The translations under genes and the position numbers were made by a program. Below the pieces are notes generated by a model that worked only from the letters and a program-made list of their open reading frames with translations, had not been told where the DNA came from and ran no database searches. From Sphingomonas sp. UBA978 (GTDB lineage Bacteria > Pseudomonadota > Alphaproteobacteria > Sphingomonadales > Sphingomonadaceae), in assembly GCF_002292295.1 (NCBI RefSeq), contig NZ_DBBS01000005.1:230000-293999 (forward strand): DNA of 64,000 nt. The letters are read 5' to 3'. How positions within the stretch are numbered: the first letter of the stretch is position 1; every line of letters begins with the position of its first letter. Positions 33,014 to 41,204 of the stretch are shown piece by piece.

Positions 33014-34291
33014 ATGGATACGGTGCGCGGTTTCGAGGACGAGCGGCTGGAACTCGACGACGGGATCGATGCGGGCGGCGATCGGGGCGTCGACCAGCAG
33101 GGCGTCGACGATGCGATGTTCGACCTCGGCGGCGACGAGCGGCGCATGCACGTGCGCGCCTACAACCATTGGGTGTCGCTGCTGAAGGGCCGCGCCTATC
33201 CGGGAATCGACGATCTCGACCCCGCCAGCATCGCCGATTTCGGCCCGCACAGCGTGCTGCTCGATTTCACCGCGGGCGTCGACGATCCGACGATCGCCTA
33301 TCTCGGCCGGTCGCTGCGCGAAGAATGCGGGCTGGAGACGACGATCACCCGCATCGCCGACGTGCCCGGCCGGTCGTTGCTGTCGCGCCTGACCGATCAC
33401 TATTTGCAAATCATCGCCAACCGTGCGCCGATCGGGTTCGAGGCGGAATTCGTCGGCACGCGCGGGCGTACGACTCTGTACCGCGGCATCCTGATGCCCT
33501 TCTCGTCCGAAGGCGAGACGATCGATTTCATCTACGGCGTCATCAACTGGAAGGAGATGGTCGACGACGAGACGCAGGCGACGCTGGATGCCGAGCTGGT
33601 CGCCGCCGTACGCGCCGCACCGGCGGCACCGACCGATTCGCCGGTCTGGGCGGACGGCCCGAGCGCCGGGTTCGAGGCCGTCGACGCATCGGCCGATGGG
33701 GTGCTGACCGGGTCGCTCGGCGACCGGCTGATGATGGCGCGCGAAAGCGCCGCCGCGGTGCGTGCCGCCGATACGCGCGGCCGGTCGGCGCTGTACCGGG
33801 CGCTGGGCCGCGCGCACGATTTCGGCCTCGCCTGCGATGCCGACGCGGCCGGCTATGCCGAACTGCTCGCCGCGGCCGGCGTGAAGGTGTCGCCACGCGC
33901 GCCGATGACCGCGGTGGTCAAGCTCGTCTTCGGCGCCGATTACGACAAGACCCGCCTCGCCGAATATGCCGCGGTGCTGGGCCACGCCCGTCGCGAGGCG
34001 CTGCCCGCGGGCATGCTCGCGCATGTCCTCGAACAGGCCGAGGGCGGGATCAAGGCGATCGTCGCCGCCGAGCGGAGTGCCAAGCGCCCCGCCAGGCCGC
34101 CGACCGTCTTCGATCGCGTCGCCGCCGAGCTGCGCGCGCTGCCGACGCTGGGCAGCATCGCGATCGGCGCCGGATCCGACGAGTTCGTCGTGCTGCTCGC
34201 CCGCGCCGGCGAGAACGGCACGGTCGACGTCATCAAGCGCATCGAGGGCAAGGGGCTGGTCGAGAGCATCGCGCGCAAGGCGGCTTCCTGA
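33014..34291 (+). CDS. PAS domain-containing protein
   Basis: The 425-aa soluble protein has a PAS-like domain at about residues 35-165 ('RAYNHWVSLLKGRAYPGIDD', 'FGPHSVLLDFT', 'LREECGLE', 'YRGILMPFSSEG', 'DFIYGVINWKEMV'). This is the layout of a sphingomonad PAS_5-type family. No kinase, GGDEF or HTH output domain follows; the C-terminal part is helical and Ala/Arg-rich. It precedes the glutamate dehydrogenase gene by 109 bp. The ATG at 33014 gives the conserved length; an earlier ATG exists (32984). Ligand and role unknown. Confidence 0.75.
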   Translation: MDTVRGFEDERLELDDGIDAGGDRGVDQQGVDDAMFDLGGDERRMHVRAYNHWVSLLKGRAYPGIDDLDPASIADFGPHSVLLDFTAGVDDPTIAYLGRSLREECGLETTITRIADVPGRSLLSRLTDHYLQIIANRAPIGFEAEFVGTRGRTTLYRGILMPFSSEGETIDFIYGVINWKEMVDDETQATLDAELVAAVRAAPAAPTDSPVWADGPSAGFEAVDASADGVLTGSLGDRLMMARESAAAVRAADTRGRSALYRALGRAHDFGLACDADAAGYAELLAAAGVKVSPRAPMTAVVKLVFGADYDKTRLAEYAAVLGHARREALPAGMLAHVLEQAEGGIKAIVAAERSAKRPARPPTVFDRVAAELRALPTLGSIAIGAGSDEFVVLLARAGENGTVDVIKRIEGKGLVESIARKAAS

Positions 34292-34400
34292 GCCGACCTG
34301 CCGCGATCGCGGATCGACCATAGATTATTGCGCCTGCATGTAATTTTCGCACTGCAGCAAAGCTTGAAGCGCGGCGATGGCAGGCGCATAGGCGCGGGCT

Positions 34401-37400
34401 ATGGCCGACCAGAACCAGAGCATGGCCGAGGCGCTCGCCGCCCGGCTGACCAAGGGCGCGCTACCGGGAGAGCTGACCGGCTTCGGTGAAGCGGAGCGGG
34501 CCGCCGCGGCCGCGTTCGTCGCGCAGACCGCAGGCCGGCGCGAGTCCGGCAGGCCGGCGATCGCGCTGGAGGCGATCGCATCGGACGACGTGCGGCGGCG
34601 GATGCGCCTCGCCATCGTCAACGACGACATGCCCTTTCTGGTCGATTCGATCGCCGCCGCGATCGGCGAGCAGGACCTCGACATCGATCGCGTCATCCAC
34701 CCGGTGGTGCGGGTCAGCCGCGATGCCGACGGCAAACTGACCGACATCGGCGGTGCGGGCAGCCCCGAATCGATGATCTATATCGAGCTGGAACGCGCCG
34801 ATGCGCGCGACCGGCGCGGGCTGATCGAGGAGCTGACCGCAGTGCTCGCCGACGTGCGCGCCGCCGTCACCGACTGGCCGCAGCTGCAACGCGCGATGGC
34901 GCGCGACGAGGCGACCCTGCCGCAGGGCGAGGGCGCGGCGCTGCTGCAATGGTTCCTCGACGGGCAATTCACCCTGCTCGGCCACCAGATCTGGCGCCGC
35001 GACGGCAGCGCCGGCGACGCACTGGGGCTGGCGCGCAACCCGCATCAGACGCCGGTGCTGGCGGAGGCGAGCCGCGCGCTCGCGATCCGCTGGTTCGAGG
35101 ATGGCGGCGAGGCGCCGCTGCTGCTCAAATCCAGCCTGATCTCGACCGTCCATCGCGCCGTGCCGCTCGACCTCGCGATCGTGCCGATCATCGAGGCGGG
35201 CGAGATCACCGGCCTGTCGATCCACGCCGGCCTGTGGACCAGCGCCGCGCTGAGCGCCCGGCCACGCGACATCCCCGTGCTGCGCGCGCGCCTGTCGGCG
35301 CTGGAGGCGAAGTTCGGCTTCGATCCCAAGGGCCATGCCGGGAAGGCGCTGACCCATGCGCTGACCGCTTTGCCCCACGACCTCGTCGTCGCCTTTCCCG
35401 CGCCGGCGCTGGAAGAGGTGGTGCTGACCGCGATGAGCCTCGCCGACCGGCCGCGGCCGGCGCTGGTGCTGGTGCGGTCGGCGCTGGGGCGGCACCTGTT
35501 CGCCTTCGCCTGGCTGCCGCGCGACGACCTGACCACCGCGCGCCGCGTCGCCATCGCGCAGATGCTGACCGAGGCGTCGAACGGCAGCGTGCTCAACTGG
35601 TCGATCAGCCTCGACGACGGCGTCGTCGCGCTGCTGCGCTACACGATCGACCTGCGCGGATCGGGCCGGATGCCGGAGACCGAGCCGCTCGCCGAGCGGC
35701 TGCGCCGGATGGTCCGCGGCTGGGTATCGGACGTCGAGGCGGCGCTGGCCGAACGGGTGCCGACGCAGCGCGCGGCGCGGCTGGCGCTGCGCTGGGCGCA
35801 GGCCTTCCCGCCCAATTATCGCAACGTCAGCAGCGCGGCGGAAGCGGCGGCGGACATCCTGCGGCTGGCGGGACTCGACGACGCCGACGCGCGTTCGGTG
35901 CGCATCTTCCCGATCGTGCCCGGCGAGGACCGGCAGCTCAAGATCTACAAGGCGCATGGCGCACTCGCGCTGTCGGACGCGGTGCCGGTGCTGGAGAATT
36001 TCGGCTTCCGCGTCATCGGCGAACTGCCGACGCGGCTGCGCGAGGACAATGACAGCTTCGTCCACGATTTCGTCGTCGAGAGCGACGCCAGCGGCGAAGG
36101 CCATGACGCCGCCGTGCTGGAAGGCGCGATCGCCGCGGCGCTGGAGGGCAAGGCGGAGAACGACGCGTTCAACCGCCTGATCGTCGATGTCGGCCTGTCG
36201 CCGCAATCGGTCGTGCTGCTGCGCGCCTGGTTCCGCTACCTGCGCCAGGCGGGCCTGCCCTATGGCCTGACGACGGTGGTCGACGCGCTGCGCCGCGCGC
36301 CCAAGCTGACCAAGGCGCTGCTCGCACGCTTCGCCGCGGCGCACGATCCGGCCAACCCCACCGACGTGCAAGGCAGCGACGAGGCGATCGAGCGCGGGCT
36401 CGACGCGGTGTCGGCGATCGACGACGATCGTATCCTGCGCGCCTATCGCAACCTGATCGCGGCCTGCCTGCGCACCAATGCCTTCGCGCCCGCCGCGGCC
36501 GAAGCGCTGGCGTTCAAGCTCGACAGTCATCTGATCCCCGGCCTGCCCGCCCCCGTGCCGTGGCGCGAGATCTGGGTCTACAGCCCGCGTGTCGAAGGCA
36601 TCCACCTGCGCGCCGGCCCGGTCGCGCGCGGCGGCCTGCGCTGGTCCGACCGCCGCGACGATTTCCGCACCGAGATCCTCGGCCTGATGAAGGCGCAGCG
36701 GGTCAAGAACGCGGTCATCGTGCCGACCGGGGCCAAGGGCGGATTCTATCCCAAGCAGCTCCCCTCCCCCGCGCTCGACCGCGACGCGTGGCTGGCGGAG
36801 GGGACCGAGAGCTACCGCATCTTCATCCGCTCGCTGTTGTCGATCACCGACAATATCGTCGACGGCGCGGTCGTGCATCCGCAGGGCGTGGCGATCCTCG
36901 ATGGCGAGGACCCCTATTTCGTCGTCGCCGCCGACAAGGGCACCGCGACGTTCAGCGACGTCGCCAACGCGCTGGCGCTGGAGCGCGATTTCTGGCTGGG
37001 CGACGCCTTCGCCAGCGGCGGCAGCGTCGGCTACGATCACAAGGCGATGGGCATCACCGCCAAGGGCGCCTGGGTGTCGGTGCAGCGCCATTTCGCCGAA
37101 CGCGGCGTCGACGTGCAGACGCAGCCGATCACCGTCGTCGGCTGCGGCGACATGTCGGGTGACGTGTTCGGCAACGGCATGTTGCTGTCCAGGACGCTCA
37201 AGATCGTCGCGGCGTTCGACCATCGCCATATCTTCATCGATCCGAATCCCGATCCGGCGGCCAGCTGGGACGAGCGCGCGCGCATGTTCGCGCTGCCGCG
37301 GTCGAGCTGGGCGGATTACGACGCCGCGCTCATCAGCGAAGGTGGCGGCGTCTGGGCGCGGAGCGAGAAGGTCATCAAGCTGTCGCCCGAGGCGCAGGCC

Positions 37401-39005
37401 GCGCTCGGCATCACCGCGACGCAGATGGACCCGGCCTCGCTGATCTCCGCGATCCTGAAGGCGCCGGCCGACCTGCTGTGGTTCGGCGGCATCGGCACCT
37501 ATGTGAAGGCCGCGGCGGAGAACAACGTCGCGGTCGGCGATCCCGCCAACGACCGGCTGCGCGTCAACGCCGAGGAACTGCGCGTCACCGCGATCGGCGA
37601 GGGCGCGAACCTGGGCGTCACCCAGGCGGCGCGCATCGCCTTTGCGCAGGCGGGCGGGCGCATCAACACCGACTTCATCGACAATTCGGCCGGCGTCGAT
37701 TGTTCGGACAACGAGGTCAACATCAAGATCGCGCTCAACCGCGAGATGAACGAAGGGCGGCTCGGCTTCGAGGAGCGCAACGCGCTGCTCGCGAGCATGA
37801 CCGACGACGTCGCGCATCTGGTGCTGGAGGACAACCGCCTGCAGACGCTGGCGCTGTCGATCGCCGAGGCGGACGGCGCCGCCGCGATCCCGAGCTACGT
37901 CCGCGTCATCGAGATCTTCGAGGCCGACGGGCGGCTCGACCGCGCGGTCGAGGGGCTGGCGGGGAACGAGGACCTGCTGCGCCGCGGCCAGGAGGGGATC
38001 GGCCTCAGCCGCCCGGAACTCGCGGTGCTGCTGGCGACCGCCAAGCTGGCATTGCAGGACGGCATCGAACATGCGCCGCTGGCGATGGCGCCGGAACTGG
38101 CGCCCGACCTCTACGCCGCCTTCCCCGCGGCGATGCAGCGCGATTATGCGACGGCGATCGACGAACACCGGCTGCGGCCCGAGATCGTCGCGACCAAGCT
38201 CGCCAACCGCATCGTCAACCGGATGGGCGTGCTGTTCCCGTTCGAACTCGCCGAGGAGGAAGGCGCCGCGGTCGCCGATATCGCCGCGATGTTCGTCGTT
38301 GCCGAGCGCCTGTTCGGGCTGGACGCGATCTGGGGCGAGATCGAGCGCGCCGCGATCACCGAGGGCGCCCGCATCGCATTGTTCAACGAGGTCGCGGTGG
38401 CGACCCGATCGCACATCGCCGACCTGTTGCGGGCGACCCCGCCGGGGACGCTGCCGGGCGCGGTGCTCGACCGGCTGGGCAAGGGCATCGCGCAGCTGGA
38501 GGCGCAGACCGCGTCGCTGCTGCTCGAGGAGGCGAGCGCACAGAGCGCGCGCATCACCGCCGAGCTGGAAGCGGCGGGGGCGCCCGCCGATCTGGCGCAG
38601 CGCGTCGTTCGCCTGTTCGATCTGGACGGCGCGGTCGGGCTGGCGTCGCTCGGCGAGCGGCTCAAGCTGGACGAGATCGAGCTGACGCGGGCGTTCACCC
38701 ATCTGGGGCAGGCGCTGGGCCTCGACTGGGCGCAGGCGGCGGCGGCGCGGATCGAATCGAGCGACCCGTGGGAGCGGCTGCTGCTCGCCGGCCTCGCGCG
38801 CGATTTCCAGCAGCAGCGGCTGGAATTCCTCGCGCGCAGCGGCGGCAGCGATCCGCGGGGTGCGGTGCGCGACTGGCTGACCGCCAATGCCGCGCGCGTC
38901 GGCCAGTTCAAGACGGTGGTCGACCGCGCCCGCCACGCCGCGCAGCCGAATGCGGCGATGCTGGCGCAGATCGCCGGCCAGGCGCGGGTGCTGCTGGGCC
39001 GGTGA
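34401..39005 (+). CDS. NAD-specific glutamate dehydrogenase, large (180-kDa) type
   Basis: The 1534-aa protein oxidises glutamate to 2-oxoglutarate with NAD+, linking amino-acid use to the TCA cycle. Its length and text fit the L_180 class. The N-terminal part (about 700 aa) is regulatory with ACT-like segments ('NDDMPFLVDS', 'QFTLLGHQIWRR'). The catalytic core contains 'RGGLRWSDRRDDFRTE', the lysine motif 'PTGAKGGFYPKQ' (about residue 775), the Rossmann 'VVGCGDMSGDVFGNG' (about residue 913) and 'FGGIGTYVKA'. It seems to be a single-gene unit; a REP-like palindrome follows. The huge opposite-strand frame over this gene is a high-GC shadow. Confidence 0.95.
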   Translation: MADQNQSMAEALAARLTKGALPGELTGFGEAERAAAAAFVAQTAGRRESGRPAIALEAIASDDVRRRMRLAIVNDDMPFLVDSIAAAIGEQDLDIDRVIHPVVRVSRDADGKLTDIGGAGSPESMIYIELERADARDRRGLIEELTAVLADVRAAVTDWPQLQRAMARDEATLPQGEGAALLQWFLDGQFTLLGHQIWRRDGSAGDALGLARNPHQTPVLAEASRALAIRWFEDGGEAPLLLKSSLISTVHRAVPLDLAIVPIIEAGEITGLSIHAGLWTSAALSARPRDIPVLRARLSALEAKFGFDPKGHAGKALTHALTALPHDLVVAFPAPALEEVVLTAMSLADRPRPALVLVRSALGRHLFAFAWLPRDDLTTARRVAIAQMLTEASNGSVLNWSISLDDGVVALLRYTIDLRGSGRMPETEPLAERLRRMVRGWVSDVEAALAERVPTQRAARLALRWAQAFPPNYRNVSSAAEAAADILRLAGLDDADARSVRIFPIVPGEDRQLKIYKAHGALALSDAVPVLENFGFRVIGELPTRLREDNDSFVHDFVVESDASGEGHDAAVLEGAIAAALEGKAENDAFNRLIVDVGLSPQSVVLLRAWFRYLRQAGLPYGLTTVVDALRRAPKLTKALLARFAAAHDPANPTDVQGSDEAIERGLDAVSAIDDDRILRAYRNLIAACLRTNAFAPAAAEALAFKLDSHLIPGLPAPVPWREIWVYSPRVEGIHLRAGPVARGGLRWSDRRDDFRTEILGLMKAQRVKNAVIVPTGAKGGFYPKQLPSPALDRDAWLAEGTESYRIFIRSLLSITDNIVDGAVVHPQGVAILDGEDPYFVVAADKGTATFSDVANALALERDFWLGDAFASGGSVGYDHKAMGITAKGAWVSVQRHFAERGVDVQTQPITVVGCGDMSGDVFGNGMLLSRTLKIVAAFDHRHIFIDPNPDPAASWDERARMFALPRSSWADYDAALISEGGGVWARSEKVIKLSPEAQAALGITATQMDPASLISAILKAPADLLWFGGIGTYVKAAAENNVAVGDPANDRLRVNAEELRVTAIGEGANLGVTQAARIAFAQAGGRINTDFIDNSAGVDCSDNEVNIKIALNREMNEGRLGFEERNALLASMTDDVAHLVLEDNRLQTLALSIAEADGAAAIPSYVRVIEIFEADGRLDRAVEGLAGNEDLLRRGQEGIGLSRPELAVLLATAKLALQDGIEHAPLAMAPELAPDLYAAFPAAMQRDYATAIDEHRLRPEIVATKLANRIVNRMGVLFPFELAEEEGAAVADIAAMFVVAERLFGLDAIWGEIERAAITEGARIALFNEVAVATRSHIADLLRATPPGTLPGAVLDRLGKGIAQLEAQTASLLLEEASAQSARITAELEAAGAPADLAQRVVRLFDLDGAVGLASLGERLKLDEIELTRAFTHLGQALGLDWAQAAAARIESSDPWERLLLAGLARDFQQQRLEFLARSGGSDPRGAVRDWLTANAARVGQFKTVVDRARHAAQPNAAMLAQIAGQARVLLGR

Positions 39006-39052
39006 CGTCCAGTCTCTCCCTTCCTTCGGGGGGGGGAGGGACAGGAACGCGC

Positions 39053-39084
39053 CGTTCGCCCCGAGCCCGTCGAAGGGCCGAACG
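39053..39084. repeat. REP-type palindrome (GAGCCCGTCGAAGG core)
   Basis: CGTTCGCCCCGAGCCCGTCG followed by AAGGGCCGAACG folds into an imperfect hairpin. The 'GAGC-TGTCGAAG' core is a frequent dispersed repeat in sphingomonads. It lies between convergent genes and may help terminate both. Confidence 0.7.
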
Positions 39085-39097
39085 GATCAGGGTCCGG

Positions 39098-40177
39098 TTA
39101 GCGCCGCGCCACCCGCGCGCGCCAGCCGCGGGCGCGCCACCACATGATGATCCCCGTCACCGCCAGCGCTGCGGGCAGCAGACCGCCGACGAAGATCACC
39201 AGCTGCCAGACGATCCCCATCCCCTCGCCGTCGTGGATGCGGCGCATCAGCTGCGCGGTCCCGCCGGGTGCGCGCGACGGCGCGGCGACCGCGATGCCGC
39301 CGTCGTCCGCCACCTTGACGGTGCCGCCGCCGGCATAGGTCACCGTCCAGTCGGGCGTGCGCGTCGTCGGCCAAGCGATGCTGCGGATCGGTCCCTGCCG
39401 CACGGTATTGGCGCGCGCGACGACGGTGCCGATCGGCTGGGCGGGATCGGCGAGCGCCGGTGCGCGCAGCGTCGCGGACCGATCGGCCCCCCGCGGTACG
39501 CCGCCGGTCAGACGCGCGAAGACGCCGGGAAAGCTGATCCACGCGCCGGTCAGCGACAGGACGAACAGCGGCAAGGCGATCCAGAAGCCCATGACGAAGT
39601 GCAGGTTGGTGTCGGTGTTCCGATGCCGCCGCCAGCGCAGCCCCTTCACCCAGGTGCCGACCGTCGGCCACCACAGCCACAGACCGGTGAAGCACGACAC
39701 CATCATCGCCACGCCGATCCAGCCGACGATCTGCCGCCCGATGCCGGGCACCTGCAAACTGCCGTGCAGGACGTGGAGGAAGCGGACGAGCCCCGCATTG
39801 CCGGGCGCGACCTGCAACACGCGCGCGGTCGGCGGATCGAGATAGACCATCGTCCGCGCCGGCGGCCCGCGCCGGGCGGGCTGCGCGTCCGCCGGCTGCG
39901 CCGCGATCACCACCGGGCCGCCGGCTTCGGGCATGGTCAGTTGCGCCACCCGGTCACCGGGCGGCAGCGCCGCATGCGCGGCGGCGAGATAGGCGTCCGC
40001 GGACAGCAGCGCATCGCCCGTCACCGCATAGCGCGACGGATTGACCAGCCGGTCGAGCCCGTCATGCCAGACCAGCGCGGCGCCCGACAGCGACAGCGGC
40101 ACGATCAGGATCGCAAGCGTCAGCCCGATCCATTTGTGGACCTGAAACCACGTCCGCCGCCATGCCACTGTGCTCAT
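39098..40177 (-). CDS. PepSY-associated membrane protein (iron-operon type)
   Basis: The 359-aa inner-membrane protein has four main hydrophobic segments: near residue 20 ('IGLTLAILIVPLSLSGAAL'), about 140 ('IVGWIGVAMMVSCFTGLWLW'), about 185 ('FWIALPLFVLSLTGAWI') and at the C terminus ('VWQLVIFVGGLLPAALAVTG'). 'FQVHKWIG' and 'LHFVMGFW' supply histidines typical of PepSY_TM proteins, some of which reduce ferric siderophores. ATG 40177 overlaps the upstream stop by 4 bp, so it is the last gene of the Fur-controlled receptor operon. A ferric-reductase-like task is inferred from context. Confidence 0.85.
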   Translation of the reverse strand: MSTVAWRRTWFQVHKWIGLTLAILIVPLSLSGAALVWHDGLDRLVNPSRYAVTGDALLSADAYLAAAHAALPPGDRVAQLTMPEAGGPVVIAAQPADAQPARRGPPARTMVYLDPPTARVLQVAPGNAGLVRFLHVLHGSLQVPGIGRQIVGWIGVAMMVSCFTGLWLWWPTVGTWVKGLRWRRHRNTDTNLHFVMGFWIALPLFVLSLTGAWISFPGVFARLTGGVPRGADRSATLRAPALADPAQPIGTVVARANTVRQGPIRSIAWPTTRTPDWTVTYAGGGTVKVADDGGIAVAAPSRAPGGTAQLMRRIHDGEGMGIVWQLVIFVGGLLPAALAVTGIIMWWRARGWRARVARR

Positions 40178-40473
40178 CCGTCGCTCCCGTCCTCCCGGAC
40201 GGGGGTCGCATGCAGGTCCTGTTCGGTCAATCGCGCCGCGAACAGCCAGCTGCGCAGCGCGCTGGCGAGGTTGGGCGGTTCGTCCGCGGCGATGCGCAGC
40301 ACGTCGATCTGCGCGACCAGCGCGGACAGCGGCAGCGCATGGGCGACCGCGGCCAGCTCCAGTGCGCGCCAATAGGCAGGCTCGAGGCTGATCGAGGTCT
40401 GATGGCCGGCGATGGTGATCGAGCGCTTGACCGGCCCTTCGAAGCCGAACGGCGGCGGCGTGACCTCAGGCAT
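40174..40473 (-). CDS. ribbon-helix-helix domain protein
   Basis: The 99-aa protein shows 'VKRSITIAGHQTSISLEPAY' (ribbon) followed by 'WRALELAAVAHALPLSALVAQ' (two helices), the RHH_4-type DNA-binding pattern. It overlaps the dioxygenase gene before it (8 bp) and the PepSY gene after it (4 bp). In an iron-uptake operon it may be a small accessory regulator, but RHH_4 proteins can also be non-DNA-binding; the target is unknown. Confidence 0.75.
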   Translation of the reverse strand: MPEVTPPPFGFEGPVKRSITIAGHQTSISLEPAYWRALELAAVAHALPLSALVAQIDVLRIAADEPPNLASALRSWLFAARLTEQDLHATPVREDGSDG

Positions 40474-41149
40474 CGGCCCAGCGGCGCAGCAGATTGTGAT
40501 AGATGCCGGTCAGCCGTACGACGGTGGGATCGCCCTGCCCCTGCGCCGCCGCGACCGACTGGATCGCGCCGTCGAGTTCGAAGAGGGTCCGCCGCTCGCC
40601 GTCGTCGCGGACCATGGATTGCAGCCAGAAGAAGGATGCGGTGCGTACCCCGCGCGTCACCGGCGTGACGCGGTGCAGACTGGATGCGGGATAGAGGACG
40701 AGGTGCCCGGCAGGCAGCTTCACCGTCTGCGGACCGAACTGGTCCTCGATCACCAGTTCGCCGCCATCATAGGCCGCCGGGTCTTCGAGGAACAGCGTCG
40801 CCGACAAATCGGAGCGGATGCGGAAGTCGGTGCCGCGCTGGATGCGGATCGCATTGTCGACGTGGAGGCCAAAATCCTGCCCGCCGGCATAGCGGTTGAA
40901 CAGCGGTGGGAACACCTTGAGCGGCAGCGCCGCCGCGAAGAACAGGGGCGAACGCCCCAGCGCCTCCAGCACCATCGCCGCCGCCTCGCGCGTGGCCGGC
41001 GCATCCTCCGGCAATTGCTGGTTGCGCTTGGCGAGCGCCGCCTGCGGACCGGAGGTGACGTTGCCGTCCACCCAGTCGGCCGCGTCGATCAGCGCGCGCA
41101 GCCGCGCCACGCCGTCGGCGTCGAGCACATCGGGAATGGCGATCAGCAT
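40466..41149 (-). CDS. Fe(II)/2-oxoglutarate-dependent PKHD-type hydroxylase (PiuC/YbiX family)
   Basis: The 227-aa cytoplasmic enzyme has the iron facial triad His96-x-Asp98 ('FGLHVDNAIR') and His159 ('SSLHRVTPV'), with Arg169 for 2-oxoglutarate, all in the order of the PKHD family. 'LPAGHLVLYPASSLH' and 'ATLFLEDPAAYDGGEL' are strongly typical of PiuC. Such genes travel with catecholate siderophore receptors of the Fiu/PiuA type, as here. The natural substrate of the family is not firmly known. A GC-rich hairpin lies between the receptor gene and this one. Confidence 0.92.
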   Translation of the reverse strand: MLIAIPDVLDADGVARLRALIDAADWVDGNVTSGPQAALAKRNQQLPEDAPATREAAAMVLEALGRSPLFFAAALPLKVFPPLFNRYAGGQDFGLHVDNAIRIQRGTDFRIRSDLSATLFLEDPAAYDGGELVIEDQFGPQTVKLPAGHLVLYPASSLHRVTPVTRGVRTASFFWLQSMVRDDGERRTLFELDGAIQSVAAAQGQGDPTVVRLTGIYHNLLRRWADA

Positions 41150-41170
41150 GTCATCGTGCGTCCGGGTCTC

Positions 41171-41192
41171 CTCCCCGCCGGGGGGCGGGGAG
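41171..41192. repeat. GC-rich hairpin between receptor and hydroxylase genes
   Basis: CTCCCCGCC/GGCGGGGAG with a four-base loop, in the 55-bp gap of the iron operon. It could attenuate downstream expression or protect the receptor mRNA end. No U-tract follows. Confidence 0.55.
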
Positions 41193-41204
41193 AAGCTAGC
41201 AAGC

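Noticed and set aside
34461..38936. 1491-residue open frame on the minus strand over the glutamate dehydrogenase gene
   Set aside because: It is the mirror of a high-GC coding frame (Arg/Gly/Gln-rich, no recognisable domain), while the plus-strand protein is an unmistakable enzyme.
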